From: Caldifarciminota bacterium | Lineage (GTDB): Bacteria; Hydrothermota; Tepidihabitantia; Tepidihabitantales; CAIPLT01 | Length of the DNA stretch: 37,643 bases | Assembly (NCBI GenBank): GCA_903865935.1 | Contig: CAIPLT010000023.1 | Location: forward strand, 1-37,643 | Direction of reading: 5' to 3' | Shown: positions 24,653-33,516 of the stretch, in pieces | Layout: the number at the start of each line of letters is the position of its first letter | How positions within the stretch are numbered: position 1 is the first letter of the stretch | Made by a program: the position numbers and the translations under genes | Notes under the pieces: generated by a model | Databases searched by the model: none | What the model saw: the letters and a program-made list of their open reading frames with translations, nothing else | Told to the model about the DNA's origin: nothing

Positions 24653-25663
24653 ATGAATATCCAAGACCAAAAAGCGGACAGCAAAATTACCGGTGATGTT
24701 AAAGCGGTCGAAATTTTAAGCCAGGCGCGTGCAAAGATTGAATCCGAAATCGAAAAAGTAATCGTCGGTCAGAAAAAAGTTATTGAAGAGATTTTAATCT
24801 GTCTTTTGTCTTCCGGGCATGGCTTGATTATCGGTGTGCCGGGACTGGCAAAAACTTTAATTGTAAACACCTTAGCCAATGTCTTAGATTTATCCTTTAA
24901 CCGTGTCCAGTTCACGCCCGACCTGATGCCTTCAGATATCACCGGCACGGAAATTATCGAGGAAGACGCAGCCGGCAAGCGTAATTTCCGATTTGTTAAA
25001 GGTCCGATTTTTTCCAACATTGTATTAGCCGATGAAATCAACCGCACCCCGCCCAAAACCCAGTCCGCTTTACTGCAGGCGATGCAGGAGCATAAAGTGA
25101 CTGTTTCCGGAGTAACGCATATCCTGCCCGAGCCGTTCTTTGTTCTGGCAACCCAGAACCCGATTGAACAGGAAGGCACCTATCCCCTGCCCGAAGCGCA
25201 GTTGGACCGATTTATGTTCAGCATTTATATTGATTATCCGACCGCTGAGCAGGAAATGGAAATTGTTAAAACCACAACTTCGGCTTACACGCCAAAATTG
25301 GACAAAGTACTCACAAGCAATGATATTATCGAGCTTCAGAGATTACTACGGCGGGTACCGGTTGCCGATGATGTGATAAAATATGCGGTGAAACTTACCA
25401 GTTCCACCCGACCTAATAACAATGAATTAAAGTTTGTGTCGGATTGGGTAAGCTGGGGTGCTGGACCGCGTGCTTCACAATATCTGATTTTGGGTGCTAA
25501 AGCACGTGCGGTTTTGGACGGACGCTACACGCCGACCCGCGATGACGTGAAAGCAGTAAGCCAGACCGTTCTGCGCCACCGCATCGTAACTAATTTTAAT
25601 GCCGAAGCCGACGGTATCAAAGCCGACGAGATAATCAGAAGGATAATAGATACAAATAAATAG
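24653..25663 (+). CDS. moxR: MoxR-family AAA+ ATPase
   Basis: 336 aa chaperone-like ATPase that remodels or activates partners together with VWA proteins. Walker A GVPGLAKT (61-68), Walker B VLADEINR (124-131), the MoxR block PPKTQSALLQAMQE and the sensor 1 region FVLATQNPIEQEGTYPLPEAQLDRF are all intact. I start at the ATG at 24653, behind AGGAG; the longer frame from 24590 begins inside the -35 box. Its expected partners DUF58 and BatA are in the divergent operon. It heads a plus-strand array that continues to 35022. Confidence 0.95.
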   Translation: MNIQDQKADSKITGDVKAVEILSQARAKIESEIEKVIVGQKKVIEEILICLLSSGHGLIIGVPGLAKTLIVNTLANVLDLSFNRVQFTPDLMPSDITGTEIIEEDAAGKRNFRFVKGPIFSNIVLADEINRTPPKTQSALLQAMQEHKVTVSGVTHILPEPFFVLATQNPIEQEGTYPLPEAQLDRFMFSIYIDYPTAEQEMEIVKTTTSAYTPKLDKVLTSNDIIELQRLLRRVPVADDVIKYAVKLTSSTRPNNNELKFVSDWVSWGAGPRASQYLILGAKARAVLDGRYTPTRDDVKAVSQTVLRHRIVTNFNAEADGIKADEIIRRIIDTNK

Positions 25664-25684
25664 ATAATCTTGATCGTAAAAACC

Positions 25685-26116
25685 ATGAAAAATCCATTAA
25701 TTATCAACCGCGTAAATTTAGAAGAAGGCGGTCAGAAATTTCGTCAGGAAGTTACTGCGGAAAGTCTTGAGATAAAAAACCTGAATATAGTCGGACTGGT
25801 TGTGATAGATTTGGAAATATTCAAAACTGACGATATGATAACCGCTACCGGAACGGTAAAGTTTCGGGTGAAACTCAATTGTGTCAGCTGCCTGGAAGAT
25901 TATGAAAAGGATTTCACCGAGAAAATCTATCAGGAATATGTCAGCGGTGCGAAACCAAAAGTCATTGCTGGCGGACGAATTGAGGATGCTGATTTTATTC
26001 GCGAATATTATTCCGGTGATTATTTCAACCTGACCCCGATTATCCGCGATACCGTGCAACTCGCAATTCCGATTGCTCCCTGGTGCCGCGATGATTGTCC
26101 GGGTGTTTGTGTATAA
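25685..26116 (+). CDS. DUF177 (YceD-like) protein, shortened C-terminus
   Basis: 143 aa. The YceD/DUF177 features are the Cys pair LNCVSCLEDYEKDF and the C-terminal YYSGDYFNLTPIIRDTVQLAIPIAPWCRDDCPGVC. Family members (YceD) are linked to 23S rRNA processing and are usually followed by rpmF. Here the chain stops at PGVCV, just where homologues continue with a second metal-binding Cys pair and NLN, and rpmF does not follow. I start at the ATG at 25685; the TTG at 25670 is less likely. No ribosome binding site is seen. Confidence 0.85.
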   Translation: MKNPLIINRVNLEEGGQKFRQEVTAESLEIKNLNIVGLVVIDLEIFKTDDMITATGTVKFRVKLNCVSCLEDYEKDFTEKIYQEYVSGAKPKVIAGGRIEDADFIREYYSGDYFNLTPIIRDTVQLAIPIAPWCRDDCPGVCV

Positions 26117-26126
26117 CAAATAATTT

Positions 26127-26594
26127 ATGAAAATAATTCTACCAATAATGATTTTTCTATTGATATTTACAACTGTGGGGTTTGGTATAGAAATCACCAA
26201 CAGTGGATTTCTGAATGTCAATTCTGACCCATTAGGATTAAAGGTTTATTTAGATGGCGATTCAATCGGAAACACACCAATAAGAAACTACATGCTCAAA
26301 CCGGGTGAATATACAGTGAGTCTTTTTTCATCCGACACGATTGAAGACAAATACTGGAGATTATCAAATGGCGGATTAGGTGACAAATATTCTGCCTTAT
26401 CCGATTTGACCAAGGTCGGTGCTGGAACCAAACAGGTGGTAATCAAAACTAACCAAGCTAGCAGTGTCTTTTTCTCTTTGCGTTCAGTAAACCACGCACC
26501 CAATAAAATCAAACTTGGCACTGCCTGCTGTATTGGCACCGGTTTTACTATATCGTTTTTAATCGGATTTCTTGTCGCAAGTTTATTGCAATGA
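26127..26594 (+). CDS. PEGA-domain membrane protein
   Basis: 155 aa. A signal or anchor helix (MKIILPIMIFLLIFTTVGFG) leads to a PEGA domain (LNVNSDPLGLKVYLDGDSIGNTPIRNYMLKPGEYTVSLF, residues 29-67), then a central loop and a C-terminal hydrophobic helix (ACCIGTGFTISFLIGFLVASLL). PEGA domains are small extracytoplasmic beta folds of unclear function. Its stop overlaps the start of the radical SAM gene as ATGA, so the two are translationally coupled. Confidence 0.82.
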   Translation: MKIILPIMIFLLIFTTVGFGIEITNSGFLNVNSDPLGLKVYLDGDSIGNTPIRNYMLKPGEYTVSLFSSDTIEDKYWRLSNGGLGDKYSALSDLTKVGAGTKQVVIKTNQASSVFFSLRSVNHAPNKIKLGTACCIGTGFTISFLIGFLVASLLQ

Positions 26595-27700
26595 GAACAA
26601 AACTAATTTACTTTGCATTATTAGTACTGATACTTGGTTCGGTAATCGGTACGGTTTTAATCAAAGCAGATAACCCGAAAAACATCACCAAAAAAGAAGC
26701 GATGTTTTATACAAAACTCGATAACAAACGGGTATTGTGCGAATTATGCCCCAGACATTGTGTAATCGAACCAGGCAAGCGCGGTTTTTGCCGAAATCGA
26801 GAGAATCAAAACGGTACATTGTATTCGATAGTTTATAATCAGCCCTGCAGCATCGGAATTGAACCGATTGAAAAAGCACCATTCTATCATTTTCTGCCCG
26901 GCGAAATGCGGCTGACCATTGCCACTGCCGGATGTAACCAAAGATGCAAGTACTGCCAGAACTGGCAAATATCACAGAAGTCAGTCGAAGAACTCGACAA
27001 CTATTACAAAACTCCTCAGGATATCGTAAAGGAAGCACAGGATCAGAATTTAAAAATCATCTGCTTCACTTATTCTGAGCCGACCGTGTTTTATGAATAC
27101 ATGTACGATATTGCAGTGTTGGCAAGGCAGGTAGGAATCAAGACCGCAGTTGTCAGCGGTGGTTATATCAATCCCGAACCATTAAAGGAATTATGCAAAG
27201 TCGTTGATGCGATTAAAATTGATCTGAAAGGGTTTAACGAAGATTTTTATCAGGATGTCTGCGGAACGCATTTACAACCCGTACTTGATGCCTGTAAGAT
27301 TGTTAAAAACTCAGGAGTTCATTTTGAGATTGTCAATCTGGTTGTCCCGACTCTTAATGACGATTCCAGTATGATTAAAGCGATGTGTTACTGGATTAAA
27401 GACAGTTTAGGCACAAATATCCCCCTGCATTTTACCCGGTTTTATCCCCAGTATAAATTACAAAACTTGCCACCAACCCCGGTCAGTACATTAGAAAATG
27501 CAGTCCAAATTGCGCGTCGTGTCGGTCTTAACTATGTCTATATCGGTAATGTTGCGGGACATGAATTTGACAACACATATTGCCCTAACTGCCATAAACT
27601 TTTGATTAAACGGCAGGGTTACACGATTTCCGAAAACAATATTGTTAATGGCAAATGCAAGTTCTGCGGCACTAAAATCTATGGGGTGTTTTCTTTGTAA
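26591..27700 (+). CDS. AmmeMemoRadiSam-type radical SAM protein with N-terminal membrane anchor
   Basis: 369 aa. A hydrophobic helix (about residues 5-24) precedes the part normally found in the family, which begins at EAMFYTKLDNKRVLCELCPRHC. Four N-terminal Cys (50, 53, 57, 67) and the 4Fe-4S site CNQRCKYC (C115, C119, C122) are intact. Later motifs include FTYSEPTVFYEYM and KIDLKGF. Two CxxC pairs (CPNC, CKFC) near the end could bind zinc. The family (TIGR04337, PflA-like) is genetically linked to AMMECR1 and Memo proteins; neither is here and the substrate is unknown. The start is fixed by its ATGA overlap with the PEGA gene. The DUF362 ferredoxin follows 3 bases later. Confidence 0.9.
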   Translation: MRTKLIYFALLVLILGSVIGTVLIKADNPKNITKKEAMFYTKLDNKRVLCELCPRHCVIEPGKRGFCRNRENQNGTLYSIVYNQPCSIGIEPIEKAPFYHFLPGEMRLTIATAGCNQRCKYCQNWQISQKSVEELDNYYKTPQDIVKEAQDQNLKIICFTYSEPTVFYEYMYDIAVLARQVGIKTAVVSGGYINPEPLKELCKVVDAIKIDLKGFNEDFYQDVCGTHLQPVLDACKIVKNSGVHFEIVNLVVPTLNDDSSMIKAMCYWIKDSLGTNIPLHFTRFYPQYKLQNLPPTPVSTLENAVQIARRVGLNYVYIGNVAGHEFDNTYCPNCHKLLIKRQGYTISENNIVNGKCKFCGTKIYGVFSL

Positions 27701-27703
27701 AAA

Positions 27704-28741
27704 ATGACTGAAAAAAGTACTGTTTATTTTATCCCTGTCAATAAAATTAATTCGGAAACAATCAGCAAAGTATTCATTAATACAAAATTTTTCGAGTTTC
27801 TCAAAGGTAAAAAGAATGTAGGTGTTAAAGTACACTTTGGCGAACAGGGTAATAATAATTATCTCAATCCCGAATACACAAAAATTGTTGTCGCTCTAGT
27901 CAAGGTGCATAATGCTAATCCGACTATTATTGAAACATCGACTTTGTACCGTGGTGCCCGCCAAAATCGCACCACTCATATAAAATTAGCCCAAGAACAT
28001 GGGTTTAGTGAAAATAATATCGGTGCTTCGATTGCAATCATAGACGGTGAGCGCGGCGAACAATTCACTGTTGTTAGAACTAATTTTACTAATGTAAAAG
28101 AAGCAAAAATTGCCAAGGGGTTAGCTAATTTTGACGGGATTATCAATCTTGCCCATTATAAAGGACATTTTGTGGTCGGGTTTGGTGGCGTGATAAAAAA
28201 TATTGCGATGGGACTTGCGGCAAAAGGCGGTAAGCTCGAAATGCACTCGCATACCAAACCATGGGTAAAACAGAACAAATGCAAAAAATGCAAAACCTGT
28301 TTGAGCGTCTGTCCGACGGATGCGATTATAATCACGGAAAAAGGTTCGGTCATCGGCAAATCATGTATTGGCTGTGCCAGTTGTATTGAAGCGTGTCCGC
28401 AGGGAGCGATCAGCATCAATTGGAATCAAGGTTCGACATCAACCCAGCAAAAGATGGCAGAATACGCCGGGGCGATTTTAAAAGACCGCTTGTGCCTGCA
28501 TTTCAACTTTGCTCTCAAGATTACCCCGAATTGTGACTGTATGAATGTCACGGAAAAACCTATTATGGATGATATCGGTGTTTTTGCATCATCCGACCCG
28601 GTCGCTTGTGAAATGGCAACCTGGGGTAAGACCAAAACCAATATTAATAAATTATATCCTGAACTCAATCCCGAGTTGTTAATGGATTATTCGGAAAAAT
28701 TGGGATTGGGCAAAAAAGCTTACGAGATTATTGAGATCTAA
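27704..28741 (+). CDS. DUF362 protein with two 4Fe-4S ferredoxin clusters
   Basis: 345 aa, soluble. The N-terminal and C-terminal parts are DUF362 (PF04015: KVHFGEQGNNNYLNPEY, NLAHYKGHFVVGFGGVIKNIAMGLAAKGGK, GVFASSDPVACEMATWG). Between them, residues 190-235 form a ferredoxin insert with CKKCKTCLSVCP (C193, 196, 199, 203) and CIGCASCIEACP (C221, 224, 227, 231). It probably transfers electrons, perhaps to the adjacent radical SAM enzyme; this is context only. It lies 3 bases after that gene and 3 bases before scpA. Confidence 0.9.
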   Translation: MTEKSTVYFIPVNKINSETISKVFINTKFFEFLKGKKNVGVKVHFGEQGNNNYLNPEYTKIVVALVKVHNANPTIIETSTLYRGARQNRTTHIKLAQEHGFSENNIGASIAIIDGERGEQFTVVRTNFTNVKEAKIAKGLANFDGIINLAHYKGHFVVGFGGVIKNIAMGLAAKGGKLEMHSHTKPWVKQNKCKKCKTCLSVCPTDAIIITEKGSVIGKSCIGCASCIEACPQGAISINWNQGSTSTQQKMAEYAGAILKDRLCLHFNFALKITPNCDCMNVTEKPIMDDIGVFASSDPVACEMATWGKTKTNINKLYPELNPELLMDYSEKLGLGKKAYEIIEI

Positions 28742-28744
28742 ATT

Positions 28745-29464
28745 ATGCCCGCAGACTATCAGGTTAAAACCGAAATTTTCTCAGGTCCGATTGAACTGTT
28801 ATTATACTTGGCAAGAAAGAACGAAATAGACATTTTTGATGTGCCGCTGGCACGCATTACCGATGATTATCTGAATTATATTAAACAAGTGCAGAGTTTT
28901 AATATCGAAATCAGTGCGGACTTTTTATTGATGGCAGTGGTCTTAATCAGGTTTAAAATCTGGCGATTATTACCCTCAACCGCGGATGCAGAACAAGTGC
29001 CCGAAACCGTAAGCCTTGAAGATATCGTTGCTGAGTTTAAAAAATACGCGAGCGTTGCCGGGATTTTGAGCGATCTGGAATTAAAACGTCTCCAGTTCTT
29101 TCCGAGACGCGGGCAAATTGTCGAGGAGTTGCCCGAAGCCGCCGGTAATATTTTTGTGCTCGTTTCTGCTTTTCAGAAAATACTTGAAAAGAATTTACCC
29201 AAAGCGACACTGGAGATATCCGTGCCGGAAATTAAGCTGGAAGATAAACTGAATGAGTTACGCGAGATTTTTTTCCGTAAATCAAAAGTCAGGTTTTTCG
29301 AGATTGTCGAACCAGCGCGAAATCTTATCGAGATAATTATCATGTTCATCGCAATACTGGAACTGATTCGATTGGGCGAAATAAGGGTAATACAGGAATT
29401 GGAATTCTCTGAGATTATTTTAGAAAAACGGCGAGTTCTTGACAGCGCGGCTGAACCTGTATAG
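28745..29464 (+). CDS. scpA: Segregation and condensation protein A
   Basis: 239 aa kleisin that bridges SMC heads with ScpB during chromosome condensation. Signatures: F-x-GPIELLLYLARKNEIDIFDVPLARITDDYLNYI (N-terminal helix that contacts SMC) and the C-terminal winged-helix region FIAILELIRLGEIRVIQELEFSEI. ScpB usually follows but a tRNA-Ser and murA come next instead, so scpB must be elsewhere. Part of the moxR array. Confidence 0.93.
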   Translation: MPADYQVKTEIFSGPIELLLYLARKNEIDIFDVPLARITDDYLNYIKQVQSFNIEISADFLLMAVVLIRFKIWRLLPSTADAEQVPETVSLEDIVAEFKKYASVAGILSDLELKRLQFFPRRGQIVEELPEAAGNIFVLVSAFQKILEKNLPKATLEISVPEIKLEDKLNELREIFFRKSKVRFFEIVEPARNLIEIIIMFIAILELIRLGEIRVIQELEFSEIILEKRRVLDSAAEPV

Positions 29465-29515
29465 AATGGCATCAATACCTATATGTTGCACTCGATGCTT
29501 TAAAGACAGTTTTAT

Positions 29516-29604
29516 GGAGAGGTGTCCGAGCGGCCTAAGGAGCACGATTGGAAATCGTGTGTGTCGTGAAAGCGACACCAAGGGTTCAAATCCCTTCCTC
29601 TCCG
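29516..29604 (+). tRNA. tRNA-Ser (anticodon GGA)
   Basis: 89-nt class II tRNA. Acceptor arms GGAGAGG and CCTCTCC pair, discriminator G73 is serine-type, the anticodon loop is TTGGAAA between CACGA and TCGTG, and a long variable arm (TGTGTCGTGAAAGCGACACCA) is present. CCA is not encoded. It lies 51 bases after scpA and 17 before murA, so it is probably cut from an mRNA. Confidence 0.97.
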
Positions 29605-29621
29605 TTTAATTTTGTATAAAT

Positions 29622-30887
29622 ATGGATAAATTTATCATAAAAGGCGGAGCAAGTCTTAAGGGGAAAGTGAAAATTTCCTGCTCCAAAAATGCTACCCTGC
29701 CGATTCTTGCCGCATGTTTATTGACCGAAGAACCTTGCACAATCAATGATATCCCTCAGCTTCAAGACGTCAAAACCATGATTGGTCTGTTATCTTCATT
29801 GGGTGCCGATGTTAAATCCGATAAAAATAAGGTTACAATCTGTGCCGGAAATAAATTGTCTTTGGAAGCACCATATGAAATTGTCAGCAAAATGCGCGCT
29901 TCCTATTATGTGCTCGGACCTTTATTAGCACGCTTTCATAAAGCAAAAGTCTATTTTCCTGGTGGATGCGCAATTGGTCCCCGACCGATTGACCTGCATA
30001 TAAAAGGTATGGAGAATCTTGGGGCTGAGATACAAGTTGAACATGGTTATATTGATGCTAAGACAAAGTCACTAAGGGGTACGAATATTTTACTGGAAGG
30101 TACATCTGGTCCGAGTGTCGGTGCAACTGTAAATGTTATGATGGCAGCATCATTGGCACAAGGCACAACAACCATTATCGGTGCCGCATTAGAACCAGAG
30201 ATTGTTGACTTGGCAAATTTCTTAAATTCTATTGGAGCAAAGATTGAGAGTGCCGGGAGTTCGAACATAAAAATAACCGGCGTCAAAAAACTGAAAGGCG
30301 GTGAATGGACGCCGATTTCTGACCGTATCGAAGCTGGTTCATTTGCCTGCGCCGCTGCCATTACACATGGGAAAATAGAAATTGATAATTGCTCTCCTGA
30401 ACATTTGGGGGTTGTGAATCTGATACTGCGCAGTATCGGTTGTGAGATTGCTGAATCCAAGAACAAGCTTGTAATTAATGCTGCATCCAACCTCAGACCG
30501 ACATCAATTATAACCGCCCCCTATCCTGGATTTCCGACTGACCTGCAAGCACAGTTTATGTCCGTTCTGTCCATCGCGGATGGCACAAGTTTAATAACCG
30601 AAAATGTTTTCAAGTCCCGATTTTCACATGCATTAGAATTGAACCGGATGGGAGCGCAAATTAAAATCGAGGACAATGTTGCGGTTATTAATGGTATCAA
30701 AATTTTATCCGGAGCACACGTAATGGCATCTGACCTGCGGGCATCAGTTGCTTTAGTAATCGCTGGTCTTGCTGCTCAAGGCGAGACGAGTGTTTCTCGA
30801 ATCTATCATTTAGACCGCGGCTATGAGCATATTGAAGAAAAACTGCAAAAATTAGGTGCTAACATAAAAAGAGTCACTGATAAATAA
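29622..30887 (+). CDS. murA: UDP-N-acetylglucosamine 1-carboxyvinyltransferase
   Basis: 421 aa, first committed step of peptidoglycan synthesis (transfers enolpyruvyl from PEP to UDP-GlcNAc). Signatures: KISCSKNATLPILAA (Lys22, Asn23), PGGCAIGPRPIDLHIKG with catalytic Cys116 (so fosfomycin-sensitive type), GATVNVMMAA and FPTDLQAQFM. Length is normal. After release of the upstream tRNA its leader would be only about 17 bases with no ribosome binding site. ispG follows 12 bases later. Confidence 0.97.
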   Translation: MDKFIIKGGASLKGKVKISCSKNATLPILAACLLTEEPCTINDIPQLQDVKTMIGLLSSLGADVKSDKNKVTICAGNKLSLEAPYEIVSKMRASYYVLGPLLARFHKAKVYFPGGCAIGPRPIDLHIKGMENLGAEIQVEHGYIDAKTKSLRGTNILLEGTSGPSVGATVNVMMAASLAQGTTTIIGAALEPEIVDLANFLNSIGAKIESAGSSNIKITGVKKLKGGEWTPISDRIEAGSFACAAAITHGKIEIDNCSPEHLGVVNLILRSIGCEIAESKNKLVINAASNLRPTSIITAPYPGFPTDLQAQFMSVLSIADGTSLITENVFKSRFSHALELNRMGAQIKIEDNVAVINGIKILSGAHVMASDLRASVALVIAGLAAQGETSVSRIYHLDRGYEHIEEKLQKLGANIKRVTDK

Positions 30888-30899
30888 TACTGAATACAA

Positions 30900-31943
30900 A
30901 TGAAAACAATGCTAGTTTTTGTCGGGGCGGTACAAATCGGAGGTGGTGCGCCGGTTCGTATTCAGTCAATGACAAAATGCAAGACCGAAAATATTAAAGC
31001 GGTCATCCGAGAAATTAACGGATTAGAAAAAGCGGGTTGTGAAATTATCCGGGTCGCGGTTCCGAATCAATCAGTTGTCAAAAATATTCCGATTATTAAG
31101 ACAAAAATAAATATACCATTAGTCGCCGATATCCATTTTGACCATCGGTTGGCAATCGAAAGCATTAAAGCCGGTGCAGATAAGATTCGAATCAATCCGG
31201 GAAATATCGGTGCTGATTATAAAGTGAGAGAAATAATCGAAGCAGCAAAGAACAAAAATATTCCAATCCGGATTGGTGTCAATGCCGGCTCAATTTCTAA
31301 ATCAATATTGAGCAAATATAAAAATCCCAATGTAAAAGCGATTTTGGAAAGCATTAAACAGAATCTGAAGATTTTCGAAAAGAAAGACTTTCAAAACCTT
31401 GTACTTTCCGCCAAAACTGCCAATCCAATAGAAACAGTTGAAGTTTACCAGCGACTTGCCGAAATATATCCGTATCCACTTCATATTGGTGTTACTGAAG
31501 CCGGTCTGCCTTTTGATGGGGTAATCCGCAACACCGCTGCTATAGCAATACTCTTAAACAAAGGTATTGGTGATACAATTCGGGTATCTTTAACCGGCCC
31601 TTCACTTTTGGAAGTTGAAGCAGCAAAAGAAATCCTGTCAAGCTTGGGTAAAAGAAAATCTGGACCAACACTTATCAGTTGTCCGACTTGCGGACGTTGC
31701 GATGTAAATATAGTAAAGATTGCTCGGCAAGTTAAGAAACAGCTTGAAAATATTAAGCTACCCATAAAGGTCGCAGTTATGGGTTGTGTGGTTAATGGTC
31801 CGGGTGAAGCATGTTCAGCTGATTATGGTATTGCTTGTGGTAAACGGTCGGGTATATTATTTAGAAAAGGGAAAATTGTGAAAAAGTCTCAAGAGGAGAA
31901 TTTGGTTTCAGAACTTATTGCATTAATTCAGGAGCAAAGATGA
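30900..31943 (+). CDS. ispG: 4-hydroxy-3-methylbut-2-en-1-yl diphosphate synthase
   Basis: 347 aa iron-sulfur enzyme of the MEP isoprenoid pathway (MEcPP to HMBPP). Seen: GGGAPVRIQSMTKCKT near the start, PLVADIHFDHRLA, DKIRINPGNIG in the TIM barrel, CPTCGRC (C261, C264) and MGCVVNGPGEA (C296, E303), which hold the 4Fe-4S cluster. Compact bacterial form without the insert domain of plants. Its TGA overlaps the nnr ATG. It implies this organism makes isoprenoids by MEP, although other MEP genes are not in the window. Confidence 0.97.
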   Translation: MKTMLVFVGAVQIGGGAPVRIQSMTKCKTENIKAVIREINGLEKAGCEIIRVAVPNQSVVKNIPIIKTKINIPLVADIHFDHRLAIESIKAGADKIRINPGNIGADYKVREIIEAAKNKNIPIRIGVNAGSISKSILSKYKNPNVKAILESIKQNLKIFEKKDFQNLVLSAKTANPIETVEVYQRLAEIYPYPLHIGVTEAGLPFDGVIRNTAAIAILLNKGIGDTIRVSLTGPSLLEVEAAKEILSSLGKRKSGPTLISCPTCGRCDVNIVKIARQVKKQLENIKLPIKVAVMGCVVNGPGEACSADYGIACGKRSGILFRKGKIVKKSQEENLVSELIALIQEQR

Positions 31944-33499
31944 AGACCGTTGTTACAAGTTCAGAAATGAAAGAATTGGATTTATTAGCATCAAAGAAAT
32001 TCGCGATACCGCTTGTTCTCTTAATGGAAAATGCCGGTGCTGATATCGCTCGGTATGTTGTAGAATATTCGAACAATAATAAAATTAATACCCCAACAGT
32101 ACTAATAGTGGCCGGTCCGGGCAATAATGGTGGTGATGGAATTGTTGTTGCCCGGCATCTTTTAAATATATATGAGAATTTATCAATTCTGCTTTTAATA
32201 TTAACAAAACATCCTTATCAAGGTGAGGCAAGAACTAATTACGAAATTATAAAAAGTATTGCCGAAACCGATAGCAGAATAAAAATCATCGAAAATAAGT
32301 TAAGCGGTCTTAGCAAATTTAAACCAGATATCGTCGTTGATGCAATTTTTGGTACAGGATTTAAAGGAAAGCCGCAGGGCATATATAAAAATGCAATTCG
32401 AATAATTAATATATTATCGGGTTATAAAATTGCGATTGATATTCCTTCCGGGGTTAATGGCGACACAGGTTGCGTAGAAGGTTTAGTAGTTAAAGCGGAT
32501 TTGACGATTACGATGGGCTTATTAAAAACCGGACACTTGCTCTATCCTGGAAAAGAATTTTGTGGTGGGGTAAAAATTGCGAATCTTGGTGTGTCATATG
32601 ATAAGTTAGCTAAAACCAATACTTTTTTACTTGACAAAGAATATATTCATAACAGTCTACCAAAAAGAAAACCCGACGGGTACAAAGGTACTTTCGGTTC
32701 GGTTGCAGTTGTTGCGGGCGGTGAAGGATATTCAGGTGCAGCATGTTTAGCTAGTCTTGGTGCATTACATTCGGGCGCTGGTCTGGTAAGACTCTGTTTC
32801 CCGGAAAATATCAATACTGCGGTTGAGAAAAAACTAACTGAAGTAATAAAAGTTCCATTACCCGCAACTGAACAAGGCTCTCTTGCTATTTCAGGTTATA
32901 ATAAAATAAAAGAAATCGCGAGTAAATCAAATATCATGGCAATTGGTCCTGGTGTCACTACTAATCAAGAGACAAAAAAGCTAATCCGTAAAGTTATAAG
33001 TTCAACAAATCTGCCAATGGTAATTGATGCTGATGGTCTAAATAATATAACAGTATCTGATTTATTAAAGATACAAAAGCAAAGAAGGTTAAAGATTGTT
33101 CTAACACCACATCCGGGAGAGTTTGAAAGACTTTTTGGCGTACCAACTCAGAGCATAAATAATAACAGAATTGAAATTGTTCGGGAATTGACAAAGAAAT
33201 TATCATTAATAATTGTGCTCAAGGGCGCTCCAACGGTAATTGGTGACCCTATGGGTAATGTTTATATTAACTCCACTGGCAATTCAGGACTTGCCAAGGG
33301 CGGCAGTGGCGATGTATTAACTGGAATGATTGCAGGATTTATTGCACAGGGAGCATCACCTGCAGACGCCGCCTGTCTCGGAGTTTATCTGCATGGTTAT
33401 GCTGCTGATATCGCAGTAAAAACAAAGACCGAATATTCTTTAGTCGCAACAGACTTGATAAAGTTTTTACCAAAAGCGATAAAAGATATTATTTCATAA
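31940..33499 (+). CDS. nnr: Bifunctional NAD(P)H-hydrate repair enzyme
   Basis: 519 aa fusion. Residues 1-215 are the epimerase (YjeF_N) with VAGPGNNGGDGIVVARHL (57-74) and VDAIFGTGFKG. Residues 225-519 are the ADP/ATP-dependent dehydratase of the ribokinase-like fold (GYKGTFGSVAVVAGGEGYSGA, VIDADGLN, LTPHPGEFERLF, GGSGDVLTGMIAGF). Together they repair hydrated NADH and NADPH. Both active-site blocks are intact. Coupled to ispG by an ATGA overlap. Confidence 0.96.
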   Translation: MKTVVTSSEMKELDLLASKKFAIPLVLLMENAGADIARYVVEYSNNNKINTPTVLIVAGPGNNGGDGIVVARHLLNIYENLSILLLILTKHPYQGEARTNYEIIKSIAETDSRIKIIENKLSGLSKFKPDIVVDAIFGTGFKGKPQGIYKNAIRIINILSGYKIAIDIPSGVNGDTGCVEGLVVKADLTITMGLLKTGHLLYPGKEFCGGVKIANLGVSYDKLAKTNTFLLDKEYIHNSLPKRKPDGYKGTFGSVAVVAGGEGYSGAACLASLGALHSGAGLVRLCFPENINTAVEKKLTEVIKVPLPATEQGSLAISGYNKIKEIASKSNIMAIGPGVTTNQETKKLIRKVISSTNLPMVIDADGLNNITVSDLLKIQKQRRLKIVLTPHPGEFERLFGVPTQSINNNRIEIVRELTKKLSLIIVLKGAPTVIGDPMGNVYINSTGNSGLAKGGSGDVLTGMIAGFIAQGASPADAACLGVYLHGYAADIAVKTKTEYSLVATDLIKFLPKAIKDIIS

Positions 33500-33516
33500 A
33501 TTCGTAGAATAAAATT

